From Candidatus Saccharimonadia bacterium (lineage in GTDB: Bacteria > Patescibacteriota > Saccharimonadia > Saccharimonadales > Saccharimonadaceae): DNA of 7,679 bases. The stretch lies in the NCBI GenBank assembly GCA_023259925.1, contig JALRDS010000038.1:1-7679 (forward strand), read 5' to 3'. Shown here one piece after another: positions 1-5,821 of this stretch (position 1 is its first letter; each line of letters starts with the position of its first letter). Both the position numbers and the translations under genes were made by a program. The notes beneath the pieces were generated by a model, which was not told where the DNA came from, did not search any database, and saw only the letters and a list, made by a program, of their open reading frames with translations.

Positions 1-826
1 AAACTAGACTACCGTCATCATGAACTTCGAGCATCGTATGGAGTTGGGATTCTTGCTCTAACGTAGAGTCGGCATAACCCATTGTGACAGAGATATCATA
101 GGCGGATGCACCGTTGGCGTACTGATCAACCTTTAGTACGAACGAAGGTTGAACGTCGCCATCATTTTCGCCGCTCTGGTCTAGAGTAAGATGATATGTT
201 TGTGATGATGAAAAGTCATCAGCTTTATCTTCTAAAAGAGCATTGAGTGATTGCTGAAAAAAAGGAGATCGTGGATTGATATCGTCTACTGTTTCACCAT
301 TTCTTCGTCGCTCATCCACATCTGATAGTTGATCAGGCGAAAGGACGATCGATGATAGCAGTGTGCTTATTTCGCCTGGGGTGCATGAACGACGACTCGA
401 GTATTCTGAATTGTCTATAAACTCCAGGGTGTAGGTCTCATCAAGTGGTGCATCTGCAGGGCAGGTAATTGAAATTAAGCTGCCATTATCGCAGCCTATC
501 TCAATCGCAAGCTGGTGCAATGATCCATGTGTGGCAGTATCCATGCCTCTGGAAATTTTTACTATCTCTGGAGTGCATCCGTATAGATCCAAATACTCTT
601 TTACTTCTCGAGGATAGGCATAAAAAATAGTTTGAGTTGGGTCGCTCAAATAGTAGCCGTCGATTTCTTTTGCAGGCCGTGTTTTTGATTTTTCAAGAGC
701 GGTGGTGAATTCTGCCATTACTTGGGGTAGGTCTGCAGCAAGCTCTAAAAGGGCAACATTAGATTGTTCGTGGAAACTATCTGGTTGGGTAGTCTCTGCC
801 GTACTGCGCTGAAAGATTTCTTTCAT
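1..826 (-). CDS. Hypothetical acidic protein, 3'-truncated by the window edge
   Basis: An uninterrupted reading frame of 275 codons runs leftward from ATG (826-824) to the left edge without a stop, so the C-terminus is missing. The N-terminus reads MKEIFQRSTAETTQ. The visible protein is polar and rich in Asp, Glu, Ser and Thr, with no obvious signal peptide, transmembrane segment or nucleotide-binding motif. Four cysteines fall between about residues 80 and 150. I do not recognise the family. The frame is supported by its length, by sensible composition and by a strong promoter directly in front of the ATG (extended -10 eight bases upstream). No ribosome binding site is present, which fits a leaderless message. 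The gene is divergent from the FtsA-like operon. A soluble cytoplasmic protein is the simplest reading; its function is unknown. Confidence 0.75.
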   Translation of the reverse strand, partial: MKEIFQRSTAETTQPDSFHEQSNVALLELAADLPQVMAEFTTALEKSKTRPAKEIDGYYLSDPTQTIFYAYPREVKEYLDLYGCTPEIVKISRGMDTATHGSLHQLAIEIGCDNGSLISITCPADAPLDETYTLEFIDNSEYSSRRSCTPGEISTLLSSIVLSPDQLSDVDERRRNGETVDDINPRSPFFQQSLNALLEDKADDFSSSQTYHLTLDQSGENDGDVQPSFVLKVDQYANGASAYDISVTMGYADSTLEQESQLHTMLEVHDDGSLV

Positions 827-834
827 ATATTTCT

Positions 835-863
835 ATTTTAACATAAAAGCAATGAAAAATCAA
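835..863 (-). promoter_or_regulatory. Sigma-70-type promoter of the minus-strand hypothetical gene
   Basis: Read on the minus strand, a -35 TTGATT (863-858) is followed by a 17-nt spacer and a -10 TAAAAT (840-835). A TG at 843-842 makes it an extended -10 (TGTTAAAAT). The expected transcription start is about 828, only about 2 nt before the ATG at 826, so the transcript should be leaderless or nearly so. The position of the start is inferred from the usual -10 to +1 distance. Confidence 0.65.
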
Positions 864-873
864 TACGTATCTA

Positions 874-903
874 TTGGCGATGGCTTCATGACTGGTATAT
901 AAT
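874..903 (+). promoter_or_regulatory. Promoter of the FtsA-like/RuvX/MltG operon
   Basis: TTGGCG (874-879) is followed after 18 nt by a perfect TATAAT (898-903). An alternative reading is TGG plus TATATA (893-901) as an extended -10. The expected transcription start is about 908-910. The -10 overlaps the ATG at 902, so that codon could not be in this transcript. The ATG at 914 would then lie about 4-6 nt from the 5' end. The promoter stands back to back with the minus-strand promoter, with only 10 bp between the two -35 elements. Confidence 0.65.
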
Positions 904-913
904 GGAAACACTT

Positions 914-2188
914 ATGGTATTTCAAAAATTTCGTGAATTTACGCAGGCGCGACAAGAATCAGATGATAAGCAGCATATTGTTGCACTTGATATTGGAACG
1001 GAGTTTGTAAAAGCGTTAATTGCCCGAATGGAAGATGATCAACTGAAGATTGTGGGTGTTGGTCGCAGGCGGCAAGATGTGAGTGATATGCATTCAGGTG
1101 CGATTGCTGATATTGCTGGTGTGGTGCAAAACTGTGAAGCTGCGCTGGGTGATGCTGAAGAGCAAGCAGGTTTACAGGCAAAGCGTGTGGTGATTGGAAT
1201 CGCCGGCGAACTGGTAAAGGGCGTTACCAATACGATTCGCTACCGCCGTCCGCAGCCGGACCGTCCGTTGGATGTGTCTGAAATGGAATTCATCATTGAA
1301 AAAGTGCAAGAACGAGCCCAGGGTAAGGCGCAAAAACAGATCGCACTCGAAACAGGCAACGAAGAAGTTGAAGTAAAACTGGTAAATTCCGCTTTGGTCA
1401 GTATTCATATAGATGGCTACAAAGTGAGCAATCCCATTGGGTTTCAGGGCAAAGATGTTGCCGTGCAGATATACACCGCGTTTGCCCCAATGGTTCACAT
1501 TGGAGCGTTAGAGCGCGTAGCAGATGAGTTAGCGCTTGAGTTGGTGGCGGTTGCGGCCGAGCCGTTTGCGGTAAGTCGCAGCGTGCTCGGGAACGATGCC
1601 TCGAGCAACTTTACCGCAGTGCTAGCCGACGTGGGTGGTGGTACGACCGATATTGCCGTAGTGAACGATGGCGGCGTTGAAGGAACCAGGATGTTTGGTA
1701 TTGGTGGCCGTAGCTTCACTCGCACTATTGCGAGCGAGATGGATTTAACCTATAAAGATGCCGAAAAGCTTAAGATAAATCTTGGACATGAACAAATTAA
1801 GCCAAGTATTAAAAAGCATGCCGAAACAGCCATCGATAAAACAATCGACGTATGGCTGGCTGGAGTTGAGCTTGCCTTGAGTGAGTTTGATTCAGTTGAT
1901 CACCTCCCCAACAGAATACTGCTTTGTGGCGGTGGGTCGAGCCTTGAGAAGTTAGTAGAGGCGCTTGAAAGTAAAGAGTGGTACAAAGAACTACCCTTTA
2001 CAAAAAGGCCGAGCGTGCATCATATTTCACCAAAAGAAGTAGTGGGTATTGAGGACGGGACAGGCAATGTGACTGACCATACCTTTATTACTGCTATGGG
2101 ATTGCTACGAGTGGGCTATGATACAATGATGGGTAGTGCCGACGATGGTTCGATCAAAGAAAAATTAAACCGGATACTCCGTATATAA
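914..2188 (+). CDS. ftsA: FtsA-like actin-family cell division ATPase
   Basis: This is an actin-fold ATPase of the FtsA/PilM group. In FtsA the protein polymerises at the membrane and links FtsZ to the divisome. Counting from ATG 914 (424 residues), phosphate-1 is the DIGTEFVKA motif near residue 25. It is followed by the SHS2/1C region that is diagnostic of FtsA (about 55-195), phosphate-2 ADVGGGTTDIAVV near 240, and an adenosine motif LLCGGGSSLEKL near 340. The last residues, IKEKLNRILRI, form a basic amphipathic helix like the FtsA membrane-targeting sequence; this favours FtsA over PilM. An in-frame ATG at 902 would add METL, but it lies inside the -10 hexamer, so I prefer 914. There is no SD. 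It is the first gene of a four-gene operon, with only 3 nt before the next start. No ftsZ is adjacent, so the exact role remains inferred. Confidence 0.88.
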   Translation: MVFQKFREFTQARQESDDKQHIVALDIGTEFVKALIARMEDDQLKIVGVGRRRQDVSDMHSGAIADIAGVVQNCEAALGDAEEQAGLQAKRVVIGIAGELVKGVTNTIRYRRPQPDRPLDVSEMEFIIEKVQERAQGKAQKQIALETGNEEVEVKLVNSALVSIHIDGYKVSNPIGFQGKDVAVQIYTAFAPMVHIGALERVADELALELVAVAAEPFAVSRSVLGNDASSNFTAVLADVGGGTTDIAVVNDGGVEGTRMFGIGGRSFTRTIASEMDLTYKDAEKLKINLGHEQIKPSIKKHAETAIDKTIDVWLAGVELALSEFDSVDHLPNRILLCGGGSSLEKLVEALESKEWYKELPFTKRPSVHHISPKEVVGIEDGTGNVTDHTFITAMGLLRVGYDTMMGSADDGSIKEKLNRILRI

Positions 2189-2191
2189 CAG

Positions 2192-3811
2192 ATGAACAAA
2201 GACGTTATCTATATTGATGTCGAAGATGACATTACTGCCATAATTTCGAAAGTAAAAGCTTCAAAGCAAAAGATTGTTGCGTTGGTGCCGCCAAAGCGAA
2301 TTGGTGTATTGCAGTCTGCTGTAAATTTACGCCTACTTGAGCGTGCCGCACGGCAAAGCGACAAGCGGTTAGTGCTTATTACGAATAACCATGCCCTTAG
2401 TAGCCTCGCGGCATCGGCTAAGTTGCCTGTTGCAAAAAACTTACAGTCGAAACCAGAAATTGCACCGATTGCGGCACTTGAAATTGACGATGAGAACGAT
2501 GTGATAGATGGGAGTGCACTGCCAATCGGAATCCATGAAAAAATCGCCAGCGATGAAGAGTCGCCTGTTGATGTGCCCAGTAGTGTCATTGCTGATTTAG
2601 CCGAGCCACCGAAAGATGGTGAACCGGTCAAACCGGCGCGCACTAAGAAAAGCAAAACCTCAAAAGTACCAGACTTCAATACGTTCCGTAAGCGAATGAT
2701 TCTGTTTATTGTTGCCGGGGTTGCACTTATTGCATTTTTAATCTGGGCTATTGTATTTGCGCCAAGGGCGACGGTGCTCGTGTCAGCAAAGACGAATGAT
2801 TCATCAGTCAATGTGCCGATTACGGTGAGTGATACCGCGACAACGGACGCTGCGAAAGCAACTGTAAAAGCCATAAAGGTTACGAAGTCTGAAGATCGAC
2901 AAATCGAATTTCCCGCAACGGGGAGTAAAAACGTCGGCGATAAGGCGACAGGCGTTGTGACCTTTTCTACCAGCGATGCCGGCACGGCAATTAACGGAGT
3001 GACCATTCCTGCGGGTACGCGTTTGACGGCCGGTTCTGGTGTTGTATTCGTAACTGACGAAACTGTAACGCTAAGTATTTCAAATTACCAAGGAGAAAGT
3101 GTTAGCGTTACTGCCGCCGAACAAGGTGCAAAGTACAATGCCGCCAGTGGAAGTTTGTCTGGTGCGCCAAATAATGTTTCTGCTACGCTTGATGATCCTA
3201 CTTCTGGTGGTACGGATAAGATTGCTAAGGTTGTTACCGCTGGTGACGTGCAGAAGGCCAAAGAGGGCCTTGTAGAAGACGAGAACAAGAGCATGGAGGA
3301 TGAGTTAAAATCTTCACTAAAGGGCGCGAAGTATATTGAAGGCAGCTTTGGAGTTAGCTATAGTGCGGTTACTACTGCACCGGATGTTGGTGCTGAAGCA
3401 CCTGACGGGGTGTCGACGTTAAGTGCTAAGGTGACATATAGCCTATACGGCGTAAGTGCGGCTGAGATTGGTACCTTCCTAGACGCATACCTCAAGAAAG
3501 AACTACAAGACAGTGACAACCAGTTTGTATATAGCAACGGAAAAGATGAAGCTGAGTTTCAGGATATTACCAACACCGATAAGGGTGCATCACTGACATT
3601 GGTGGCTACAGCGAAAGTCGGGCCTCGGCTGAGTGAAGACCAGATTCGAAAACAGGCGCTCGGAAAGAAGGGTGGAGATATTCAAGAAGCCCTGCAGACA
3701 ATTCGTGGCGTAGAGGATGTAGATGTCAGCTACTTCCCATTCTGGGTCAGTTCGGTGCCGAACGACGAGAAAAAGGTAACGGTTCGTTTCGACGTTAATG
3801 GCAAGAAGTAA
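2192..3811 (+). CDS. Bitopic membrane protein with baseplate-J-like extracytoplasmic region
   Basis: The protein has 539 residues. A predicted alpha/beta N-terminal domain (about 1-100, starting MNKDVIYIDVEDDITAII) resembles the N-termini of CPR membrane proteins. It is followed by an acidic linker, a basic stretch (KPARTKKSKTSK, near 150) and one transmembrane helix (about 169-190, rich in I, A, L and V). The C-terminal 350 residues are Thr/Ser/Val-rich beta-type sequence that should lie outside the membrane. They include a baseplate-J-like pattern, TGVVTF followed by VTIPAGTRL and VVFVTDETV (about 253-290). Topology is inferred as N-in, C-out from the basic residues before the helix. The gene starts 3 nt after the FtsA-like stop with no visible SD, which suggests translational coupling. 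It may be a membrane partner of the actin-like ATPase, comparable to PilN beside PilM; this is inference. The domain name is family recognition, not proof of a phage origin. Confidence 0.75.
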   Translation: MNKDVIYIDVEDDITAIISKVKASKQKIVALVPPKRIGVLQSAVNLRLLERAARQSDKRLVLITNNHALSSLAASAKLPVAKNLQSKPEIAPIAALEIDDENDVIDGSALPIGIHEKIASDEESPVDVPSSVIADLAEPPKDGEPVKPARTKKSKTSKVPDFNTFRKRMILFIVAGVALIAFLIWAIVFAPRATVLVSAKTNDSSVNVPITVSDTATTDAAKATVKAIKVTKSEDRQIEFPATGSKNVGDKATGVVTFSTSDAGTAINGVTIPAGTRLTAGSGVVFVTDETVTLSISNYQGESVSVTAAEQGAKYNAASGSLSGAPNNVSATLDDPTSGGTDKIAKVVTAGDVQKAKEGLVEDENKSMEDELKSSLKGAKYIEGSFGVSYSAVTTAPDVGAEAPDGVSTLSAKVTYSLYGVSAAEIGTFLDAYLKKELQDSDNQFVYSNGKDEAEFQDITNTDKGASLTLVATAKVGPRLSEDQIRKQALGKKGGDIQEALQTIRGVEDVDVSYFPFWVSSVPNDEKKVTVRFDVNGKK

Positions 3812-4205
3812 ACAGCTGCTGGGGCTTGATATCGGAACCGCACGTATTGGCGTGGCTATAGCCGACACTGCTGTTCGGATTGCAATTCCGCAAGAGTATA
3901 TTACCGTTGATGGGCGTGAGGTAGCGGCAATAGCCGAGCAGGTTATTGCTAATGGGATTGATACAATTGTGATTGGCTATCCCCGAAATCAATCTGGCGA
4001 AGCAACCGAGCAGACTGCAGTGACTGAATTGTTTGCAAAAAAACTTGAAGATATCGATGCAACAATAGTGTTTCAAGATGAATCACTTACGAGTGTGATT
4101 GCCGAGCAGCGACTCTCGAGCCGGCGCAAGGTATATGAAAAAGGTGAGATTGACAGCGAAGCTGCGGCGATAATCTTACAAGACTATATGGAGCAACGAC
4201 TATGA
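3798..4205 (+). CDS. ruvX: RuvX/YqgF family nuclease (pre-16S rRNA processing / putative Holliday junction resolvase)
   Basis: This is a 135-residue RNase H-fold protein of the usual family length. YqgF matures the 5' end of 16S rRNA in Escherichia coli, and related proteins are annotated as Holliday junction resolvases. The family motifs are present in order: LGLDIGTARIGVA with the catalytic Asp11, IVIGYPRNQSGE (about 53-64), DESLTS (Asp94-Glu95) and DSEAAAIILQDYME (Asp119). All three acidic active-site positions are kept. The ATG overlaps the end of the preceding gene by 14 nt and has no SD, so it probably depends on coupled translation. The stop overlaps the next start in ATGA. A yqgF-mltG neighbourhood is common in Gram-positive bacteria (yrrK and yrrL in Bacillus subtilis), so the pairing supports both calls. 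Confidence 0.93.
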   Translation: MARSKQLLGLDIGTARIGVAIADTAVRIAIPQEYITVDGREVAAIAEQVIANGIDTIVIGYPRNQSGEATEQTAVTELFAKKLEDIDATIVFQDESLTSVIAEQRLSSRRKVYEKGEIDSEAAAIILQDYMEQRL

Positions 4206-5470
4206 ATGATATTAAATCACCGCGCTCTCAGCGTGATGATCGGCCGGTATTCCAGCGACCAACGCCACGTGATGTAGCTTTCACAGATCAACCTACGCAA
4301 CCTGAAGTGCTACAGGAACCTGCGTCAGATGGTGTGGCAAGTATATCTGCTGAATCACCGTCTATCCCCCCGCCGAGCACCAATGCGGTCCGACCACGTT
4401 CACTCTCGGACGAGGCTGGGTCACTGTCGGTAAAAACACCGAAGAAATCGAAATGGCTAAAACGCTTATTCGGTGTGGCTATCACACTTTTTGTAACGGC
4501 GCTGCTCCTCATTACAGGGGTATATATTTGGTATAGCCAAAACTTACACGCAGTGCAGCCGAATAGTGACGAGAAAGTGAAAATCACAATCGACGCAGGA
4601 ACTGGACCTGAGCAAATTGCCGGCTTACTAAAGACGAATGATCTTATTCGGAGTGAGACGGCGTTTGGTTGGTACGTGCGGATTGCGGGGCAGGCTGGTG
4701 CCTTGCAGGCCGGTTCGTATCGATTAGGAAAAAATGAAGATGTACCAACTATCGTTAAACATCTTACATCAGGTACAACCGATACGTTCTCGATTACTTT
4801 TTTGCCGGGCGGCACGTTAGCCGAACACCGCCAGGTGTTATTAGATGCGGGCTACAGCGAAACTGCTGTTGACGCAGCCTTAACCGCTACCTATGACACC
4901 CCGTTATTTAATGGTAAGCCAAACTCAGCGGACTTAGAGGGGTATATTTATGGGGAGACCTACAATTTCGGAGCGAATGCTACGCCGACAGAGATTTTAG
5001 AGTATGTATTTGAGTATTATGTAGAGATAGTCGAAAAACAGAACTTAGTTGAACTATACAAGCAAAAAGGGTTTACACTGTACGAAGGCATTACATTGGC
5101 GTCAATAATCCAGCGCGAGGTGGCCACGGCCGATGATGCAGCACAGGTGTCTCAGGTATTTCAGTCCCGTTTAGATATGAATATGGAACTTGGTTCAGAC
5201 GTAACCTACCAATATATTGCTGATAAAACCGGTCAACCTCGTAGTGTTGATCTAGATTCTCCGTATAATACCCGTCGATATCCTGGGTTACCACCGGGTC
5301 CAATCGCGACACCAGGGTTAGCTGCACTTATTTCGGTAGCTAAACCGGCCGAGGGTGACTTTTTATACTTCTTGAGCGGAGATGACGACAAAACCTACTT
5401 CAGTCGCACACTCGAGGGTCACGAAAAGAATATTCGCGATCACTGTGAGAAAAAGTGTCAAATCATTTAA
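4202..5470 (+). CDS. mltG: Endolytic peptidoglycan transglycosylase MltG (YceG-like)
   Basis: MltG cuts nascent glycan strands at the outer face of the membrane and is thought to terminate their elongation. The protein has 422 residues. A Pro/Ser-rich, probably disordered cytoplasmic tail (1-80) precedes a basic cluster and one transmembrane helix (about 88-110). A LysM-like subdomain follows (about 123-190, with QAGSYRLGKNEDVPTIVKHL). The YceG catalytic domain carries TLASIIQREVA with the catalytic Glu306, corresponding to E. coli Glu218. The signature YPGLPPGPIATPGLAAL and a C-terminal DFLYFLSGDDDKTYFSRTLEGH are also present. The long cytoplasmic tail is typical of Gram-positive-like members. 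The gene overlaps ruvX by 4 nt (ATGA), and a GGAG 8 nt upstream (4190-4193) could serve as a modest SD. It ends the operon; only a weak hairpin follows. Confidence 0.93.
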   Translation: MNDIKSPRSQRDDRPVFQRPTPRDVAFTDQPTQPEVLQEPASDGVASISAESPSIPPPSTNAVRPRSLSDEAGSLSVKTPKKSKWLKRLFGVAITLFVTALLLITGVYIWYSQNLHAVQPNSDEKVKITIDAGTGPEQIAGLLKTNDLIRSETAFGWYVRIAGQAGALQAGSYRLGKNEDVPTIVKHLTSGTTDTFSITFLPGGTLAEHRQVLLDAGYSETAVDAALTATYDTPLFNGKPNSADLEGYIYGETYNFGANATPTEILEYVFEYYVEIVEKQNLVELYKQKGFTLYEGITLASIIQREVATADDAAQVSQVFQSRLDMNMELGSDVTYQYIADKTGQPRSVDLDSPYNTRRYPGLPPGPIATPGLAALISVAKPAEGDFLYFLSGDDDKTYFSRTLEGHEKNIRDHCEKKCQII

Positions 5471-5476
5471 TTGACA
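5455..5476 (+). other. Weak inverted repeat across the mltG stop codon
   Basis: TGTCAA (5456-5461) and TTGACA (5471-5476) form a 6-bp inverted repeat around a 9-nt loop that includes the mltG TAA. GTGTCAA (5455-5461) can also pair with the second TTGACAC at 5507-5513. The stem is AT-rich and is not followed by a U-tract, so it is at best an inefficient terminator; read-through from the operon into the next gene is possible. The downstream arm also reads as a -35 hexamer with a poor -10 (TATTAA at 5493-5498). Confidence 0.3.
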
Positions 5477-5506
5477 TATCTTGAAAAGTGTATATTAAAA
5501 AATCTA

Positions 5507-5535
5507 TTGACACCTAATGCAAGCATTGTTAGTAT
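5507..5535 (+). promoter_or_regulatory. Promoter for the CHAP hydrolase transcript
   Basis: A perfect -35 TTGACA (5507-5512) is followed by a 17-nt spacer and the -10 TAGTAT (5530-5535). An alternative -10, TATAAA, lies at 5533-5538 with a 20-nt spacer. The expected transcription start is about 5542. That leaves a leader of about 240-270 nt, unlike the other promoters in the window, which sit almost on the start codon. An earlier TTGACA at 5471-5476 may be a second, weaker promoter. Confidence 0.55.
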
Positions 5536-5771
5536 AAAAGAAGCACATTTACGGGATTTCAGCATCACTAAAGGTTGACCTGATACGGCTACCTTCTGCG
5601 AGTGGAATGTCGTAGCCCCTAGTAAATGAGCATTACCCGGAACTGTCGTTACGGACACGGAACTTAAGAACAACTACTATTAACTAATATTAGGTCGATC
5701 ATAAGTGTCCCGTTCTACTGCGAGAAGAAAGACAAAGTACTGGTAATCGCCCTTGGAGTAATCCGAGTGGC

Positions 5772-5776
5772 AGGAG
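5772..5776 (+). promoter_or_regulatory. Shine-Dalgarno AGGAG, buried in a predicted stem
   Basis: AGGAG at 5772-5776 is the clearest SD in the window. It lies 7 nt before an ATT codon (5784) in frame with the CHAP protein, and 37 nt before the TTG (5814) that a standard gene caller would choose. It sits within the 3' arm of the 5711-5721/5770-5780 stem, so ribosome access would depend on whether that stem is open. Confidence 0.45.
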
Positions 5777-5798
5777 AACGATAATTCGTAATCATACT

Positions 5799-5821
5799 GA
5801 TTCAAGCGGAAGCTTGGTATC
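5799..5821 (+). promoter_or_regulatory. GNRA-tetraloop hairpin over the TTG start region
   Basis: CAAGC (5803-5807) and GCTTG (5812-5816) form a perfect 5-bp stem capped by the GNRA loop GGAA (5808-5811). A U-G pair (5802/5817), one bulged T (5818) and GAT/ATC (5799-5801/5819-5821) extend it. No U-tract follows, so it is not an intrinsic terminator. The TTG at 5814 lies inside the 3' strand. Confidence 0.5.

Larger units (their letters stand above)
5542..5821 (+). promoter_or_regulatory. Candidate structured RNA leader (riboswitch-like, class not recognised)
   Basis: This gene-free stretch contains several complementary segments that nest without conflict. CGGG (5552-5555) pairs with CCCG (5636-5639). 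ATTT (5556-5559) and ACTA (5567-5570) pair with the contiguous TAGTAAAT (5620-5627). GGCTAC (5587-5592) pairs with GTAGCC (5612-5617). GGACAC (5653-5658) pairs with GTGTCC (5705-5710). CGTTCTACTGC (5711-5721) pairs with GCAGGAGAACG (5770-5780) with one mismatch. A GNRA hairpin closes the region (5799-5821). The 5770-5780 arm contains AGGAG, the clearest SD in the window, so folding would hide it. I looked for the conserved blocks of the ydaO/c-di-AMP riboswitch, tmRNA, RNase P RNA and SRP RNA and did not find them. Pairings were found by eye, without energy calculation or covariation, so function is inferred. The last 120 nt also stay open in the downstream reading frame and could partly be coding. 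Confidence 0.45.

Noticed and set aside
902..913. ATG at 902 as the start of the FtsA-like protein
   Set aside because: It overlaps the TATAAT hexamer, so it would not be transcribed from this promoter. It remains possible if an upstream promoter exists.
2209..3006. 265-codon frame on the minus strand
   Set aside because: It is a shadow of the baseplate-J-like gene, whose own frame is longer and has a clear transmembrane helix and domain pattern.
5607..5667. Small upstream frames: ATG TCG TAG at 5607-5615 and a 13-residue frame at 5626-5667
   Set aside because: Neither has an SD, and both overlap predicted stems. A regulatory upstream peptide cannot be excluded, but nothing supports one.
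5542..5813. ydaO/c-di-AMP riboswitch, tmRNA, RNase P RNA or SRP RNA in the leader
   Set aside because: I looked for their conserved blocks and did not find them, and there is no tRNA-like 3' end. This was judged by eye only.
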